Below, piece after piece: positions 1-8,921 of a stretch of DNA of 64,000 nt. The stretch comes from Acidimicrobiia bacterium. GTDB lineage: Bacteria; Actinomycetota; Acidimicrobiia; Acidimicrobiales; Poriferisodalaceae. A model generated the notes under the pieces. That model had not been told where the DNA came from. It worked only from the letters and a program-made list of their open reading frames with translations, and did no database searches. The stretch lies in contig JAJECP010000037.1 of assembly GCA_022821985.1 (NCBI GenBank), forward strand, positions 62,001 to 126,000. The letters run 5' to 3'. Position 1 is the first letter of the stretch. Every line of letters starts with the position of its first letter. The position numbers and the translations under genes were made by a program.

Positions 1-548
1 GCGACCCGGCGTTGGCCCCGAAGGGGCACGAGCAGGCTGAGGCGATGGCCAGCCGCCTGGCGCACGAGCCGATCGACGCGCTGTACGTGTCGTCGCTGCA
101 GCGCACCCAGCAGACGTTCGCGCCCCTTGCCGAACGGCTGGGCATGACCCCGACGATCGAGCACGATCTGCGCGAGGTGGCGCTGGGCGAGTGGGACGGG
201 GGGCGCATCCGCCAGTTCGCGGCCGACAATCACCCTCTGTACGAACGCCTGCACATCGAGCGGCGCTGGGACGTCATCCCTGGCGCCGAGTCGAACGAGC
301 AGCTCATCGGCCGGTGCATGGCGGCACTCGGGCGCATCGCCGACGCACATCCCGACCAGCTGGTGGCTGCATGCGTGCACGGCGGCGTGATCGGCGCCGT
401 ACTGGCGCACATCACCGAGTCCACGCCGTTCTCCTTCGGCGGTTCCGAGAATTGCTCGATCACCCAGGTAGTTCGGTGCGACGGCGACTGGGTGCTGCGC
501 CGGTTCAACGACTGCTCACACCTCGACAACCACCTGCACCACGGCTGA
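1..548 (+). CDS. Histidine phosphatase family protein, 5'-truncated by the window edge
   Basis: The reading frame is open from base 3 and enters already inside the protein (D-P-A-L-A-P-K-G), so the N-terminus with the catalytic RHG motif lies outside the window. What remains matches the phosphoglycerate-mutase/histidine phosphatase fold: the SSLQRTQQTF segment (usually S-x-L-x-R-A-x-x-T), the acidic E-V-x-L-G-E-W-D segment, and the second catalytic histidine in C-V-H-G-G-V. These enzymes remove phosphate through a phosphohistidine intermediate. The substrate cannot be told from this fragment. It ends 88 nt before the lipase gene. Confidence 0.85.
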   Translation, partial: DPALAPKGHEQAEAMASRLAHEPIDALYVSSLQRTQQTFAPLAERLGMTPTIEHDLREVALGEWDGGRIRQFAADNHPLYERLHIERRWDVIPGAESNEQLIGRCMAALGRIADAHPDQLVAACVHGGVIGAVLAHITESTPFSFGGSENCSITQVVRCDGDWVLRRFNDCSHLDNHLHHG

Positions 549-623
549 AGCTTCACCCAGCCACCCTGAAATCGCCCGATGCACCTGCTGTGCGGCGTGT
601 CGGGGGGGCAACGGCCCAAGCCG

Positions 624-629
624 TAGGGT
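624..629 (+). promoter_or_regulatory. -10 box TAGGGT, leaderless start of the lipase gene
   Basis: TAGGGT ends 6 nt before the ATG at 636, so transcription should begin at or next to the start codon. No Shine-Dalgarno sequence lies between them. Confidence 0.6.
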
Positions 630-635
630 TCGAAG

Positions 636-2438
636 ATGAAACGCCTCATCGGGCCGCTGATGGCGTTTGCACTCGTGGCTGCCGCGTGCAGTGACAGCGC
701 AACGGACTCATCTCCGGACACCACCGCCACGGCGGCCGTCACCACGACGACCATCAGCGAAACCGCACCCGCCACGACGTCACCTGCCGTCGCCACTGCC
801 CCGGCGCCGGCCACGACCGAGGCCCCTGCTCCGACAACGACCGAGGCGCCGCCTGCCGAGCCGGCCGCAGGCGACTTGGTGTCGGCAGAGCCGGTCGATG
901 CCGGCGAGCTGAACGGTTGGCGCATCACATACCTGTCCACCGGCGTGCAGGGCGACCTAGTGGAAGTGAGCGGGCTGGTCTTCGCGCCGCCCGGCATGCC
1001 CGCGAACTCACCCGTCGTCTCGTGGGCCCACGGAACGACGGGCGTGGCGGATGTCTGCGCACCATCAGCGACACATCCGGTCGGCTCTGAGATTCCCATG
1101 GCGATTGCTGCTGCAGACCACATTGTCGCGGCCACCGACTACGAGGGCCTCGGCACGCCGGGCGTCCATCCGTACCTGGTGGGCCCCAGCGAAGGCCGAA
1201 GCACCCTTGACATCGTGCGGGCCGTGCGCCAGATGGAGCTGGGCGCCAGCGACCGCTACGTCGTCTGGGGCCTGTCGCAAGGCGGTCACGCTGCCTTGTG
1301 GGCCGGGCAGCTCGCGGCGTCATACGCACCCGAGCTGGATCTGGCCGGGGTCGTCGCCGCTGCGCCTGCTGCTGACATGAGCGGTTTGATGGACACTGTC
1401 GGCACCACGGCGCAGGGCTTCGCCGTCATGGCGGCGTTCGCCATGGCGGCTGCCTATGACGACCTCGACCTTGAGGACTACTTCTCTGCCGCGGCCATCG
1501 ACCAGATGGGAATCGTCGAGGAAGCCTGCCTCGGCGCTGTGTTCGAGGCCTTCTTCGGGCTCGACGACAGCGCGATGCGCAACCCCGACGGCTGGGACGG
1601 CATCAAGCCGGTCGGCCCGCTGGCCGAGGTGCTCGCCGCCAATCAGGCCGGCGGAGCGCCGATCGCCGATGTGCCGGTGCTGTTCGTGCAGGGCTGGGCC
1701 GATGCCGTCGTGCTGCCCGAGCTGGTCCGTGACCTGCAGGGTGTGTACTGCTCGCAGGGCACCCAGGTGACGCTTGAGGTGTATCCCAACGGGGGACACG
1801 TCGACACCACGTTCACGTCCATGGAAGACACGCTCGGCTGGGTGGCGGATCGACTCAACGGCGTTGCCGAGCCGCATGGCTGTGACTACGTCGATCCTGA
1901 TCTGGCTGAGATCGAGGCGGCTGCGCAGACCCCCGCCGCCTTCGCCGGCACGCTGCTCGAAGGGTCAACGCCCGAGGGCATCGACAATCTCTTCAGCGAG
2001 ACCACGACGCCGATCGCAGAGACCTGCCCCGGCACGGCTGCGTTCGGCGGTGCTGAGCCGACGGCCTATTCGGGATCCGTCTGGGTCCAAGACGCCACGA
2101 CGGGACCGTTCCTCGACGCCTGGATCGCTCGCTTCGAATCGCCCGAGGTGGCGTCGATGGCGCTTGCCGACTTCCAAGCCGAGCTGATTGCCTGCGGCGA
2201 ATTCGTGGACCCGGGCACGACGGCGCTGGGATCGTTCAGTCCCGGAGCAGATCCCGGCCTGGGCGACGAGTCGTTCGGCGTCGACTACGCGGGCAACGTG
2301 GCCGGCTTCCCGGTCAATCGCTACAGCGCCGTGGTGCGCATTGGCGACACGCTGTACGGCTCGGGCCTTGCGGCCCTGTTCACCGAGCCGGACTTCGCTG
2401 CCGTGATGCACACACTCAACGCCATCCTCGGCCTCTAG
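636..2438 (+). CDS. Secreted lipoprotein: alpha/beta hydrolase (secretory-lipase type) with extra C-terminal domain
   Basis: A 600-residue exported lipoprotein. A signal peptide ends at V-A-A-A-C with lipid-anchored Cys18, followed by a Thr/Pro/Ala-rich linker to about residue 80. The hydrolase domain (about 85-435) resembles the LIP secretory lipase family: nucleophile Ser214 in G-L-S-Q-G, likely acid Asp356 in G-W-A-D and likely base His388 in G-G-H-V. Residues 438-600 form a second domain that is closely matched by the whole folded part of the lipoprotein at 4630, including two cysteines (E-T-C-P-G-T and A-C-G-E-F). It probably hydrolyses esters or lipids at the cell surface. It converges on the M18 aminopeptidase gene, sharing a CTAG stop. 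Confidence 0.85.
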   Translation: MKRLIGPLMAFALVAAACSDSATDSSPDTTATAAVTTTTISETAPATTSPAVATAPAPATTEAPAPTTTEAPPAEPAAGDLVSAEPVDAGELNGWRITYLSTGVQGDLVEVSGLVFAPPGMPANSPVVSWAHGTTGVADVCAPSATHPVGSEIPMAIAAADHIVAATDYEGLGTPGVHPYLVGPSEGRSTLDIVRAVRQMELGASDRYVVWGLSQGGHAALWAGQLAASYAPELDLAGVVAAAPAADMSGLMDTVGTTAQGFAVMAAFAMAAAYDDLDLEDYFSAAAIDQMGIVEEACLGAVFEAFFGLDDSAMRNPDGWDGIKPVGPLAEVLAANQAGGAPIADVPVLFVQGWADAVVLPELVRDLQGVYCSQGTQVTLEVYPNGGHVDTTFTSMEDTLGWVADRLNGVAEPHGCDYVDPDLAEIEAAAQTPAAFAGTLLEGSTPEGIDNLFSETTTPIAETCPGTAAFGGAEPTAYSGSVWVQDATTGPFLDAWIARFESPEVASMALADFQAELIACGEFVDPGTTALGSFSPGADPGLGDESFGVDYAGNVAGFPVNRYSAVVRIGDTLYGSGLAALFTEPDFAAVMHTLNAILGL

Positions 2439-3730
2439 GGGCCTGCGAGGAAGGCACCGAGTGCGGCAGTGAGCATGGCGGGGTCATCGCTGCCGCCGAG
2501 TTCGCGAGCCGAGTGCATCGAGAGCTGGGGCGAGCCCACGTCGACGACGCTCATGCCCAGCCGCGAAGCCGTGATCGGTCCGATGGTCGAGCCGCACGGC
2601 AGGTTGCCGCGGTGCGAATAGAGCTGGTGGGGCACACCGGCCGCGCCGCACGCCGCTACGAAGCGGGCGTGCGTGCGCGCATCGGTGGCGTAGCGCACGT
2701 TGACGTTGGTCTTGACGACCGGGCCGCCGTTCAGCAGCGGCAGGTGCTGGGGCTCGTGGCGCTTGGGATAGTTCGGATGCACCGCGTGGGCCCCGTCGGC
2801 TGAGACGCACAGCGAACGAGTCACCGCCCGCAAGTACTGCTCACGGCTGGCGCCCAGCGCGGCCGCGATGCGCTCGAGGGCATCGGCCAAGATCGGGCTG
2901 CCGGCTCCGGTGGCGGAGTCGCTGCCGATCTCCTCATGGTCGAACAGCACGACGACCGCTGCCGCGTCGTCGGGAAGCGAACTCAGGCTGGCCAGCGCTT
3001 CGAGGGCTGCATGGCACGATGCGAGATTGTCGATGCGACTGGCGGCGTACATCTCCCCGTTGCGTCCCAGCTGGGCCGGCGGCGTGAGGTCGTGCGCCAT
3101 GACATCCCACGCCAGCACGGCGTGGGGGTCGACCTCAAGCTCGTCCGCCAGAAACTCGTGGAATCCCGCAGAGCTCGGCTCGCCGAGCCCCCACACCGGG
3201 GTCATGTGCTGCTGGCGGTCGAGCTTCAGCCCGTCGTTCACGTCGCGGTCGAGGTGAATCGCGAGCTGCGGGACGCGCAGCAGCGCCCGGTCGCAGCGCC
3301 ACAGCACGGTTCGGGACCCGGCCGCTGGGTCGTCGCCGTCCCCGTGCTGCACCTCGACGCGTCCCGACAGGCCGAGGTCGCGGTCAAGCCACGAATTCAG
3401 CAGCACGCCGCCGTACACCTCCACGCCAAGCTGGCGGTAGCCCAGCGTGCCGCTGTCGGGCCGGGGGCGGATGCGCAGGTTGGGGCTGTCGGTGTGCGCG
3501 CCGATCACACTGAAGCGCAGCCGCTCAGGGTCGACCTGGGCGCCGGCTCGCACCGCCAGCACGCTGCCACCGTCGCGCACCACGAATCCCTGTGCAACGT
3601 CGAGTTCGCTCCATGACTCGCTGCGGCCGGCCTCGACATAGCCGGCCGTCGCCAAGCGTTCGACCGCCGCCGCAGCCGCATGAAACGGCGACGGCGACGC
3701 CTCGATGAACTCGAACAGCGAGTCGAGCAT
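2435..3730 (-). CDS. M18 family aminopeptidase
   Basis: A 431-residue cytosolic metallo-aminopeptidase that releases N-terminal residues from peptides. Family marks include the start M-L-D-S-L-F-E-F-I with S-P-S-P-F-H, G-A-H-T-D-S-P-N-L (metal-binding His/Asp), D-R-D-L-G-L-S-G-R, the acidic F-D-H-E-E-I-G-S metal/catalytic segment, and S-H-R-G-N-L-P-C-G-S-T near the end. The open frame continues upstream across the neighbouring gene, but the family N-terminus fixes the start at the ATG at 3730. It begins 7 nt after the stop of the upstream LLM gene, so the two are probably cotranscribed. Confidence 0.9.
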   Translation of the reverse strand: MLDSLFEFIEASPSPFHAAAAAVERLATAGYVEAGRSESWSELDVAQGFVVRDGGSVLAVRAGAQVDPERLRFSVIGAHTDSPNLRIRPRPDSGTLGYRQLGVEVYGGVLLNSWLDRDLGLSGRVEVQHGDGDDPAAGSRTVLWRCDRALLRVPQLAIHLDRDVNDGLKLDRQQHMTPVWGLGEPSSAGFHEFLADELEVDPHAVLAWDVMAHDLTPPAQLGRNGEMYAASRIDNLASCHAALEALASLSSLPDDAAAVVVLFDHEEIGSDSATGAGSPILADALERIAAALGASREQYLRAVTRSLCVSADGAHAVHPNYPKRHEPQHLPLLNGGPVVKTNVNVRYATDARTHARFVAACGAAGVPHQLYSHRGNLPCGSTIGPITASRLGMSVVDVGSPQLSMHSARELGGSDDPAMLTAALGAFLAGP

Positions 3731-3737
3731 GTGGCCC

Positions 3738-4586
3738 TTACGCGTCGGCGTAGGCGGTGATGATGTCGCGGCTGAAGTCATCGAAGCGGGAACGCGACAT
3801 CGGATTGGTGATGAGCCGGGTGATGCCGATCGCTGCGTATTTCTCCACCCACTCGGGAGTAGCCATCCCGATTGTCGTGAAGTCGAGTTTGTCGGGGTCG
3901 CGCCCTGCCTTCTCCGCGCAGCGCTTCGCATGGTCGAAGAGCATCGCCATCTCGGCGAGGTCGCCTGAGACGGGGAAGAACCCGTCGCCGTGCTCGCCTG
4001 CGCGGCGGGCGGCACGCTTGCTGTCGCCGCCCACGATGATCGGGATATGGCCCGACGGCTGGGGGCGGCAGTACACGCGGTCGAATGAAACGTGCTCGCC
4101 GTCAAATGAGCAGACGTCCTGCTGCCACAGCGCTCGGTAGGCGTGCAGATGCTCATCAGTGATGTCGCCGCGGTCTGCGAACGGCACGCCCAGCGCATCG
4201 AACTCCTCTTCCAGCCATCCGGCGCCCACGCCAAGCAGCACGCGACCCCGTGAGAGGCGATCGAGCGTCGCAACTGCCTTCGCCGTGACGGCGAAGTTGC
4301 GCTGCGGCACGATCAGAACGCCCGTGCCCAGCTTGATCTCCGACGTCACTGAGGCCACGAAGGCCATCCACATCAGCGGATCGGGGATGTCGATGTCGTC
4401 GCGCTTGCCGGGCATCTTGCCGTCTTCGGCGTACGGGTAGGGCGTCTGGTAGCCCTCCGGTACCACCACATGCTCGACGGTCCAGAGCGATTCGAAGCCC
4501 GCTCGCTCCGCCTCCTGCGCATACGCGATGGCCGTCTCACCATCAACCTGCGGACCCGTATTGGCCAGTGTCATGCCGAACTTCAC
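3738..4586 (-). CDS. LLM class F420/flavin-dependent oxidoreductase (TIGR03619-like)
   Basis: A 282-residue bacterial luciferase-like TIM-barrel enzyme. It begins V-K-F-G-M-T-L-A-N-T-G and shows the usual LLM blocks: E-A-G-F-E-S-L-W-T-V-E-H, K-L-G-T-G-V-L-I-V-P, L-D-R-L-S-x-G-R-V-L-L-G-V-G-A-G-W, and I-P-I-I-V-G-G near the C-terminus. In actinobacteria such proteins usually use cofactor F420, but the substrate is not predictable. The GTG start at 4586 is preceded by a GGGGAG ribosome-binding site, and the longer open frame upstream is the antisense of the lipoprotein at 4630. It is followed 7 nt later by the M18 aminopeptidase. Confidence 0.85.
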   Translation of the reverse strand: MKFGMTLANTGPQVDGETAIAYAQEAERAGFESLWTVEHVVVPEGYQTPYPYAEDGKMPGKRDDIDIPDPLMWMAFVASVTSEIKLGTGVLIVPQRNFAVTAKAVATLDRLSRGRVLLGVGAGWLEEEFDALGVPFADRGDITDEHLHAYRALWQQDVCSFDGEHVSFDRVYCRPQPSGHIPIIVGGDSKRAARRAGEHGDGFFPVSGDLAEMAMLFDHAKRCAEKAGRDPDKLDFTTIGMATPEWVEKYAAIGITRLITNPMSRSRFDDFSRDIITAYADA

Positions 4587-4617
4587 TGTGTATCTCTCCC
4601 CACGTCGCCGTAGGTCG

Positions 4618-4623
4618 TAGTCT
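4618..4623 (+). promoter_or_regulatory. -10 box TAGTCT, leaderless start of the lipoprotein gene
   Basis: TAGTCT ends 6 nt before the ATG at 4630. The LLM gene starts on the opposite strand only 43 nt away, so the two promoters are back to back. Confidence 0.6.
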
Positions 4624-4629
4624 GCCCCT

Positions 4630-5412
4630 ATGCGACGCATCTCTGCTCTGTTCGTTGTGCTTGCCCTCGCAGCCGCCGCGTGCGGCGGCGGTGACGATCC
4701 GCCTCCCGCCACCGAGGCCGCCGCGCCCACCACCGCTGCGCCGACCACAGTTGCCACTACTGAGGCTCCGCCGCCCACCACCACCGAAGCACCGCCGCCC
4801 CCGACCACGGAGGCCCCGCCGCCAACCACAGCGGCCCCGCCTCCCACCACCACTGAGGCTCCGCCTCCCACCACCACCGAAGCCGCCGCGGAGGCCAACG
4901 CATTGCCGCCGGCGGTGGAAGGCGCCCTGCTGGAAGGCCAGACACCCGAGGGCTTCGACACCCTGCAGACCGCCACCAACATTCCGCGGGCTGAGACCTG
5001 TCCCGGCACACCGGCCTACGGCGGGATCGTGCCGGTGGCGTACTCCGAGTCGGTCTGGGCGGCGGATCCGCTCACGGGTCCGTTCCTCGATGTCTCCATC
5101 TCCCGGTTCGAGTCGCCCGACGTGGCTTCGCAAGCCTTCAACAACTACATCGTGGAGGTCATCGCCTGCGGTGAGTTCCCCGAGCCGTCCACCGGTGCGG
5201 TGGGTGCGTTCAGCGAAGGCGAGAACCCCGGCTTGGGCGACGAGTCGTTCGGCACCGACTACACGGCCACCTTCCAGGGGCTGCCGGTCAACCGCTACGG
5301 CGTGCTCGTACGCATCGGCGACTCCATCTACAGCTCGGGTGCCACCCACGTCTTCGTGGATCCCGACAAAGCCACCGTGTTCGAGGCGCTCAACACCTTC
5401 CTCGGCCAGTAG
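4630..5412 (+). CDS. Lipoprotein with Thr/Pro-repeat linker and a domain shared with the lipase at 636
   Basis: A 260-residue lipoprotein. The signal peptide ends with lipid-anchored Cys18 (A-A-A-A-C). Residues about 30-90 are a low-complexity spacer built from T-T-E-A-P-P-P units. The folded part (about 97-260) matches residues 438-600 of the lipase at 636 almost throughout, with the same order of G-A/T-L-L-E-G, A-E-T-C-P-G-T, G-P-F-L-D, R-F-E-S-P, I-A-C-G-E-F, G-L-G-D-E-S-F-G and P-V-N-R-Y. The two shared cysteines suggest a disulfide outside the membrane. Function is unknown. An extracellular sensor-type domain is possible but not shown. Confidence 0.75.
   Translation: MRRISALFVVLALAAAACGGGDDPPPATEAAAPTTAAPTTVATTEAPPPTTTEAPPPPTTEAPPPTTAAPPPTTTEAPPPTTTEAAAEANALPPAVEGALLEGQTPEGFDTLQTATNIPRAETCPGTPAYGGIVPVAYSESVWAADPLTGPFLDVSISRFESPDVASQAFNNYIVEVIACGEFPEPSTGAVGAFSEGENPGLGDESFGTDYTATFQGLPVNRYGVLVRIGDSIYSSGATHVFVDPDKATVFEALNTFLGQ
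4700..4890 (+). repeat. Low-complexity Thr-Pro-Glu coding repeat
   Basis: Imperfect tandem units of ccg-ccc-acc-acc-acc-gag/gaa type encode T-T-E-A-P-P-P repeats in the lipoprotein linker. Such tracts are prone to slippage and allow the spacer to vary in length. Confidence 0.7.
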
Positions 5413-5441
5413 ACGATCGGTCGGCCTGACTCGGCGTTGAG

Positions 5442-7175
5442 ATGCCAACGCTGAAAGCGCCGACGCTGAACTACAGCGCGGAGCAGCTGCGCGGCGACGT
5501 TTTCGGAGGCCTCACTGCGGCGGTCGTCATGCTGCCGCTGTCGCTGGCGTTCGGCGTGGCCTCGGGCCTCGGCGCGATCGCCGGCCTCTACGGCGCCGTC
5601 GCAGTCGGGTTGCTGGCGGCGATCTTCGGCGGCACGCGGACACAGATCTCCGGGCCCACCGCGCCGCTGTCGGTGGCGATGTCGGTGGTGGTGATCGACT
5701 ACGCCGGCGGCGACATCGAAAGAGCCCTGGCGATCGTGGTGCTCGCGGGGATCGTGCAGGTATTGCTGGGAGCACTGCGTCTCGGCAGCTATGTGTCGTA
5801 CACGCCCTACCCGGTGGTGTCGGGATTCACTTCCGCAGTCGGGTTGATCATCATCGTGGTGCAGCTGATCCCGCTGCTGGGGCACGAGGTGGCGCTCGGC
5901 GGCGTGTCGGCATCCATACGAGCGCTCCCTGATGCCGTGGGCAACGTCGACATCGGCGCCTTCGCGCTCGGCGTGCTCAGCGTCGCCGTCTGCCTGCTCT
6001 GGCCCCGCCGCTTGCGCCAGGCGTTGCCGCCGTCGGTCGCTGCGCTGCTCGTCTGCACGGTGCTCAGCGTGCTGTGGATCAGCGACGTGGCGGTTATCGG
6101 CGATGTGCCCTCAGGACTGCCCGAAGTGCGGATGCCGTCGTTCAGCTGGGGTGACTTCGGCGGGGCTATAGCGCCTGCGGTCACGCTCGCATTGCTCGGC
6201 TCGGTCAACAGCCTGCTCACTGCGATGGTCGCCGATTCGATGACTCGCGATCAGCATCACCCCAATCGTGAGCTGCTCGGGGTCGGTGCCGCCAACGTGC
6301 TCATCGCGTTCATCGGTGCGGTGCCCGGGGCGGGTGCGACATCGGCGACCGTGGCCAATGTCAAGGCAGGCGGCCGCACGCGGGTGTCCGGGGTGCTCTG
6401 CGCGGTGGTGCTGGGTGCGCTGGTGCTCGGATTGGGACGGCTCGCCGAAGTCATCCCGCATGCGGTGCTCGCCGGCATTCTCATCAAGATCGGCTTCGAC
6501 ATCGTCGACTGGGACTACATCGCTCGGGTGCGTCGCACCCGGCTCGACCAGTACGGCGTGATGGCGCTCACGCTGACCCTGTCGATCGTGGCGGATCTCG
6601 TGGTGGCGGTGGGTGCGGGTCTGATTGCCGCAGCGATGACCGGCGCCCGGCAGTTCGAGCGCCTCGAACTCGACGAGGGCGTGGTGTCGACCCCGTTGCT
6701 GGACATGACGTTCCTGTACGCCCCCGGCAGCGACGACGCTGAGGGCGACGAACCCGGCGGCATCAGCCTGGCGAACCTCGATCTCGACGGTCCCGACCCG
6801 TTCGCGGCGCGTACCGGACTGCTCTCGCTGCGCGGTTCCTATACGGCGTCGTCGTCGATCAGGCTGTTCAACTCGATCAACCACGATGTCGAAGAGCACG
6901 AGGTGGTGATCTTCGATTTCAGCGAGACCCGGCACATGGACGACAGCGCTGCGTTCATGATGGGCCAGCTCATCGACGTGGCGCTGGACTCGGGCGCCAA
7001 GTGCATCGTGATGGGACTCGAGGAGTCGCAGGCAACGAGCGTCAGGGAGCTGAACGTGCTGCGCAGCGTTCCCGCGGAGAACTTCGTCGACGATCTCGAG
7101 GGCGCCCGGGTTGTGGCCCGCCGGCTCCTCGATAGCCCCGAGGGCGACGAGGCTGGCGAGGGAGACGACGGCTAG
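5442..7175 (+). CDS. SulP family inorganic anion transporter with STAS domain
   Basis: A 577-residue inner-membrane protein of the SulP/SLC26 family. The N-terminal hydrophobic core begins with D-V-F-G-G-L-T-A-A-V-V-M-L-P-L, contains the conserved T-Q-I-S-G-P-T-A-P-L-S-V segment, and spans about ten or more membrane segments to residue 400. A STAS domain (about 450-560) follows, with I-F-D-F-S-E-T-R-H-M-D-D-S-A-A. Family members move sulfate, bicarbonate or similar anions; which one applies here is unknown. It ends in a CTAG shared with the stop of the convergent AlkD-like gene. Confidence 0.92.
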   Translation: MPTLKAPTLNYSAEQLRGDVFGGLTAAVVMLPLSLAFGVASGLGAIAGLYGAVAVGLLAAIFGGTRTQISGPTAPLSVAMSVVVIDYAGGDIERALAIVVLAGIVQVLLGALRLGSYVSYTPYPVVSGFTSAVGLIIIVVQLIPLLGHEVALGGVSASIRALPDAVGNVDIGAFALGVLSVAVCLLWPRRLRQALPPSVAALLVCTVLSVLWISDVAVIGDVPSGLPEVRMPSFSWGDFGGAIAPAVTLALLGSVNSLLTAMVADSMTRDQHHPNRELLGVGAANVLIAFIGAVPGAGATSATVANVKAGGRTRVSGVLCAVVLGALVLGLGRLAEVIPHAVLAGILIKIGFDIVDWDYIARVRRTRLDQYGVMALTLTLSIVADLVVAVGAGLIAAAMTGARQFERLELDEGVVSTPLLDMTFLYAPGSDDAEGDEPGGISLANLDLDGPDPFAARTGLLSLRGSYTASSSIRLFNSINHDVEEHEVVIFDFSETRHMDDSAAFMMGQLIDVALDSGAKCIVMGLEESQATSVRELNVLRSVPAENFVDDLEGARVVARRLLDSPEGDEAGEGDDG

Positions 7176-7903
7176 ACGCCGGCCTTCGCAGCCGCCTTGG
7201 CTGCGGCCTTGGCTGCTCGGCGTGCTGCCATTTGCTCTCGGTGTGCAAGCGTGCGGTCGATGTAGGGCGCGATCGCGGGCGTCTTGCAGCCGGTTTCGCC
7301 GTGGTCGACCTGTATGGGCCCGATGCGGGCGTCGACCTCGAGCACCGTGCGCCGCAGGCTCTCGTCTTTCAGCCCGATCGCGATGAGCACGCCGTTCATC
7401 TCGTGACGCACCCGGTTCGGCCGCTCGGCGATCTCGGCATCGATCTGCGCCACCAGGCCGCGCAATTCGCTGGCGGACCAGATGTCGGCCTGCTCGGCGG
7501 TGCAGGCCACGATGAACCAGCCCACCGATGCAGGCCACTCGGCGGGCGAATCCCGCCACTCGTCGCTGAGCTCACGTGCGTGCGGCGACTCGGAGAGCTT
7601 CCCGCCGAGCGCCTCGGCGAGGACGTAGTTGTCGACATCACGAAGCCATCGCCGGGCGCGGGTCTTGGTCATCGCAGACGCATCGGCGATGCGCAGCGCC
7701 AGCACTCGGGCGTCGTGATTGCCTGAATCCCACAGTTCCGCCGCGAGCGCATGATCTGTCTTGAGCGGCTTCGCGATACGGCCGAGGTCTTTGTAGCTGA
7801 CGCCGAACATCGGCTCGGCGGCGCCATGGCGCGCGTACACCTTGCGATTCTGCGCCGTGCCGGCGAGCTGCAACTGCGCCATCACATCCTGCAGCGTCGA
7901 CAT
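7172..7903 (-). CDS. DNA alkylation repair protein, AlkD-like
   Basis: A 243-residue HEAT-like helical-repeat protein matching the AlkD/DNA alkylation repair family: G-V-S-Y-K-D-L-G-R-I-A-K, H-D-A-R-V-L-A-L-R-I-A-D-A, D-N-Y-V-L, and W-x-x-S-x-x-x-x-x-x-G-W-F-I-V-A-C. Family members bind DNA and some excise alkylated bases, though whether this copy is catalytic cannot be seen. The C-terminus is an Ala/Lys/Arg-rich basic tail (A-A-K-A-A-A-K) that could contact DNA. The ATG at 7903 is the first start in frame with homologous sequence. It stands alone on the minus strand between SulP and the rhomboid gene. Confidence 0.75.
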   Translation of the reverse strand: MSTLQDVMAQLQLAGTAQNRKVYARHGAAEPMFGVSYKDLGRIAKPLKTDHALAAELWDSGNHDARVLALRIADASAMTKTRARRWLRDVDNYVLAEALGGKLSESPHARELSDEWRDSPAEWPASVGWFIVACTAEQADIWSASELRGLVAQIDAEIAERPNRVRHEMNGVLIAIGLKDESLRRTVLEVDARIGPIQVDHGETGCKTPAIAPYIDRTLAHREQMAARRAAKAAAKAAAKAGV

Positions 7904-8085
7904 AGCACCAAGCCTTCTGAGGCGTCTCTGTTGGATATGTGGAAAACCGCACCGGCTGGCGGAATGTCGCTGCGATCACACATCATCGCACCTCCGCCGG
8001 GTAACTGGAAGCTACATCGGACGGCGTGTGCCTGCATACGCCCGCCCCTGCGGAGATCTGCTGCAGGCGCCAGGCAGACAACTCG

Positions 8086-8091
8086 TAGGGT
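8086..8091 (+). promoter_or_regulatory. -10 box TAGGGT before the rhomboid gene
   Basis: TAGGGT lies 8 nt before the GTG at 8100 and supports that start over upstream in-frame starts inside the opposite gene. The 196 nt between the AlkD-like and rhomboid starts hold nothing else that I recognise. Confidence 0.5.
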
Positions 8092-8099
8092 GCAGGGCC

Positions 8100-8897
8100 G
8101 TGCGCGGGCTTGGCATTCGACACGGCGGGCAGCCGGTGGCGACGATGGCGCTTGGCACTGTCTCGGTGGCGGTCTTCCTCCTGACGCACCGTCTCACCCG
8201 CGCCTTGGCGTTCACCCAGGGTTCGCTGCGATTCTCCGCGCTCGAGGGTTACAGCACGTTCGGTCCCTATATCGCCGACTTCTACGGGGCCAGAGAGCTC
8301 CTCACCGGTGCGTTCCTGCAGACAGACTGGTGGCGAATCTTCACAGGCGCGTTCCTGCACATCGACCTGCGCCACCTGCTGTTCAACATGGCGGTGCTGT
8401 TCTTGCTCGGACGACGGCTTGAGCGTTTCGTGGGTCCATACGTGCTGGCGGGCATCTATGCCGTGTCACTTGTCGGCGGTTCTGCTGGGGCGATGCTGCA
8501 CCGTCCCGAGAGCGCCGTCGTGGGGGCATCAGGCGCGGTGTACGGCGTGATGGGCGCAGCATTTGTCGTCGAATACCTGCGGGGCGGCAACCCGTGGCGA
8601 GACGGGCTCGGCAGCTTGATCATCATCAACGTCGTCATCTCGTTCCTCATCCCCAACATTTCCGTCGGCGGGCATCTCGGGGGGCTGGCGGCAGGTGTGC
8701 TGGCCGGTTTCGCCATCGGCGACACCAGCAGGCGGCGGCACCCGCCGACGCTTGCCGAGCGGCTGTCGAACGAGCCCATCGACACACGGATGCGCCGCTC
8801 ACCGGTCGCGGTGTGGGCTCTGCTGGCATTGATCGGGGCCGCAGCGTTCGTCATCGCACTGGCAGCAGCGACCACGTGGCGCGACCCGCTCTTCTAG
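8100..8897 (+). CDS. Rhomboid family intramembrane serine protease
   Basis: A 265-residue polytopic membrane protease. It has the rhomboid hallmarks: D-W-W-R-I-F-T-G-A-F-L-H with H-L-L-F-N-M (L1 loop and TM2), nucleophile Ser144 in G-A-S-G, and catalytic His192 in G-G-H-L-G-G. These enzymes cleave transmembrane segments within the lipid bilayer. The open frame extends far upstream through a non-rhomboid region that overlaps the AlkD-like gene. I chose GTG 8100 because a -10 box sits just before it, and ATG 8146 is an alternative. A further hydrophobic helix follows the catalytic core near residue 245. Confidence 0.85.
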   Translation: MRGLGIRHGGQPVATMALGTVSVAVFLLTHRLTRALAFTQGSLRFSALEGYSTFGPYIADFYGARELLTGAFLQTDWWRIFTGAFLHIDLRHLLFNMAVLFLLGRRLERFVGPYVLAGIYAVSLVGGSAGAMLHRPESAVVGASGAVYGVMGAAFVVEYLRGGNPWRDGLGSLIIINVVISFLIPNISVGGHLGGLAAGVLAGFAIGDTSRRRHPPTLAERLSNEPIDTRMRRSPVAVWALLALIGAAAFVIALAAATTWRDPLF

Positions 8898-8921
8898 CGC
8901 CGGAGCGTGAGCACCAGACGC

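Noticed and set aside
7842-8099. Upstream part of the rhomboid open frame
   Set aside because: It overlaps the divergent AlkD-like gene, lacks rhomboid similarity, and a leaderless -10 box lies just before 8100.
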